A stretch of DNA of 5,680 nucleotides, from NCBI GenBank assembly GCA_003695105.1, contig RFIZ01000199.1, positions 1-5,680 of the forward strand, in the 5' to 3' direction. Positions 5,295-5,680 of the stretch are shown here, one piece after another. The stretch's first letter is position 1, and each line of letters opens with the position of its first letter. A model generated the notes under the pieces. The model was given only the letters and a program-made list of their open reading frames with translations. It was not told where the DNA came from and made no database searches. The stretch is from Fidelibacterota bacterium (GTDB lineage Bacteria; Fidelibacterota; Marinisomatia; Marinisomatales; J089). Both the position numbers and the translations under genes were made by a program.

Positions 5295-5680
5295 ACTATC
5301 GCGCCAGTTCCGGTTCCGCCACGCCCACTGCCGTCATTTTTTCGGTTGTCAGTATGTTGATTACGGTAGGATACTTAAAGTATTCCCTTACCACATCGGC
5401 CATGGAACGGTACCGGTTTGCAGAGAGTGAAGCGCTCTACCTGGCGGAGACCGGGCTCAATAAGGAAGCAGTCCCGGAATTGCCCTTCATTTCGTCACCG
5501 GATTCCCTGCTGGTGGCCGGGCGGAGACCGTATGTGGTAAACGGGAAACAGGTGGGCGAATACGAAAATATCCGGGTGGGCGTCCTGACCGGACCCAACG
5601 GCGAATCAATTTATTTCGGGGAGGGCACCGGTGTAGCCTCTTATCCCGGTCCGGATGCCAAACCGATTGAAGTCCGGCGC
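5291..5680 (+). CDS. PilX/GspK-like pilus assembly protein, partial (cut by window edge)
   Basis: The frame opens at ATG 5291, overlapping the preceding stop (ATGA), and stays open to the last base, giving 130 residues without a stop. Residues 12-28 form a hydrophobic segment, followed by SAMERYRFAESEALYLAETGLN (divided here as ERYRFAESEALY at 39-50 and LAETGLN at 51-57). This Ala/Glu-rich helix with an AExGLN ending is typical of PilX- and GspK-type subunits. The gene order after PilV- and PilW-like genes agrees. The N-terminus MNYRASSGSATP has no clear prepilin peptidase site: Gly8 is followed by Ser, and the residue five positions on is Thr, not Glu. GspK/PilX proteins are known to lack Glu5, so it may still be processed, or it may remain a single-pass membrane protein. 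The C-terminal part lies outside the window. Confidence 0.72.
   Translation, partial: MNYRASSGSATPTAVIFSVVSMLITVGYLKYSLTTSAMERYRFAESEALYLAETGLNKEAVPELPFISSPDSLLVAGRRPYVVNGKQVGEYENIRVGVLTGPNGESIYFGEGTGVASYPGPDAKPIEVRR

Overview
The window comes from a bacterial chromosome. From left to right it holds a short non-coding stretch with palindromic repeats, a leftward tRNA-thiolation gene (thiI), a divergently transcribed proline iminopeptidase gene (pip), and the left part of a rightward operon for type IV pilus or pseudopilus components. That operon implies a diderm (Gram-negative-type) bacterium. I cannot name the phylum from the sequence. The coding parts are moderately GC-rich, with many CCGG/CGGG words, while the repeat region at the left edge is visibly more AT-rich.

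Layout. Positions 1-223 contain two diverged copies of a unit about 100 bp long, repeating every 120-124 bp. Each copy carries two short palindromes. Positions 217-240 form a separate bulged hairpin, and the rest up to 351 shows nothing recognisable. thiI (352-1536, minus strand) is a complete ThiI without a rhodanese domain. Positions 1537-1664 are the divergent intergenic region, with two dyad symmetries near the pip start, one of them resembling a CRP-family site. pip (1665-2609) is a complete alpha/beta-hydrolase with an intact catalytic triad. After a 137-bp gap with a plausible promoter comes a tightly packed block: a major-pilin-like prepilin (2747-3166), the retraction ATPase PilT (3176-4228), a PilV/GspI-like minor prepilin (4228-4680), a PilW/GspJ-like minor prepilin (4677-5294), and a PilX/GspK-like protein (5291 onward) cut by the right edge.

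How the genes fit together. The five pilus genes are separated by 9 bp or overlap by 1-4 bp, so they are very probably one transcript with translational coupling. They combine a filament subunit, three minor pilins of the kind that form the initiating tip complex, and the retraction motor. The extension ATPase (PilB), platform (PilC) and secretin (PilQ) are not in the window. thiI and pip are housekeeping-type genes with no evident link to the pilus. I found no defence system, mobile element, CRISPR array or RNA gene. The most unusual items are the palindromic repeat pair, the placement of pilT inside a pilin operon, and a PilX-like protein without a recognisable prepilin cleavage motif.
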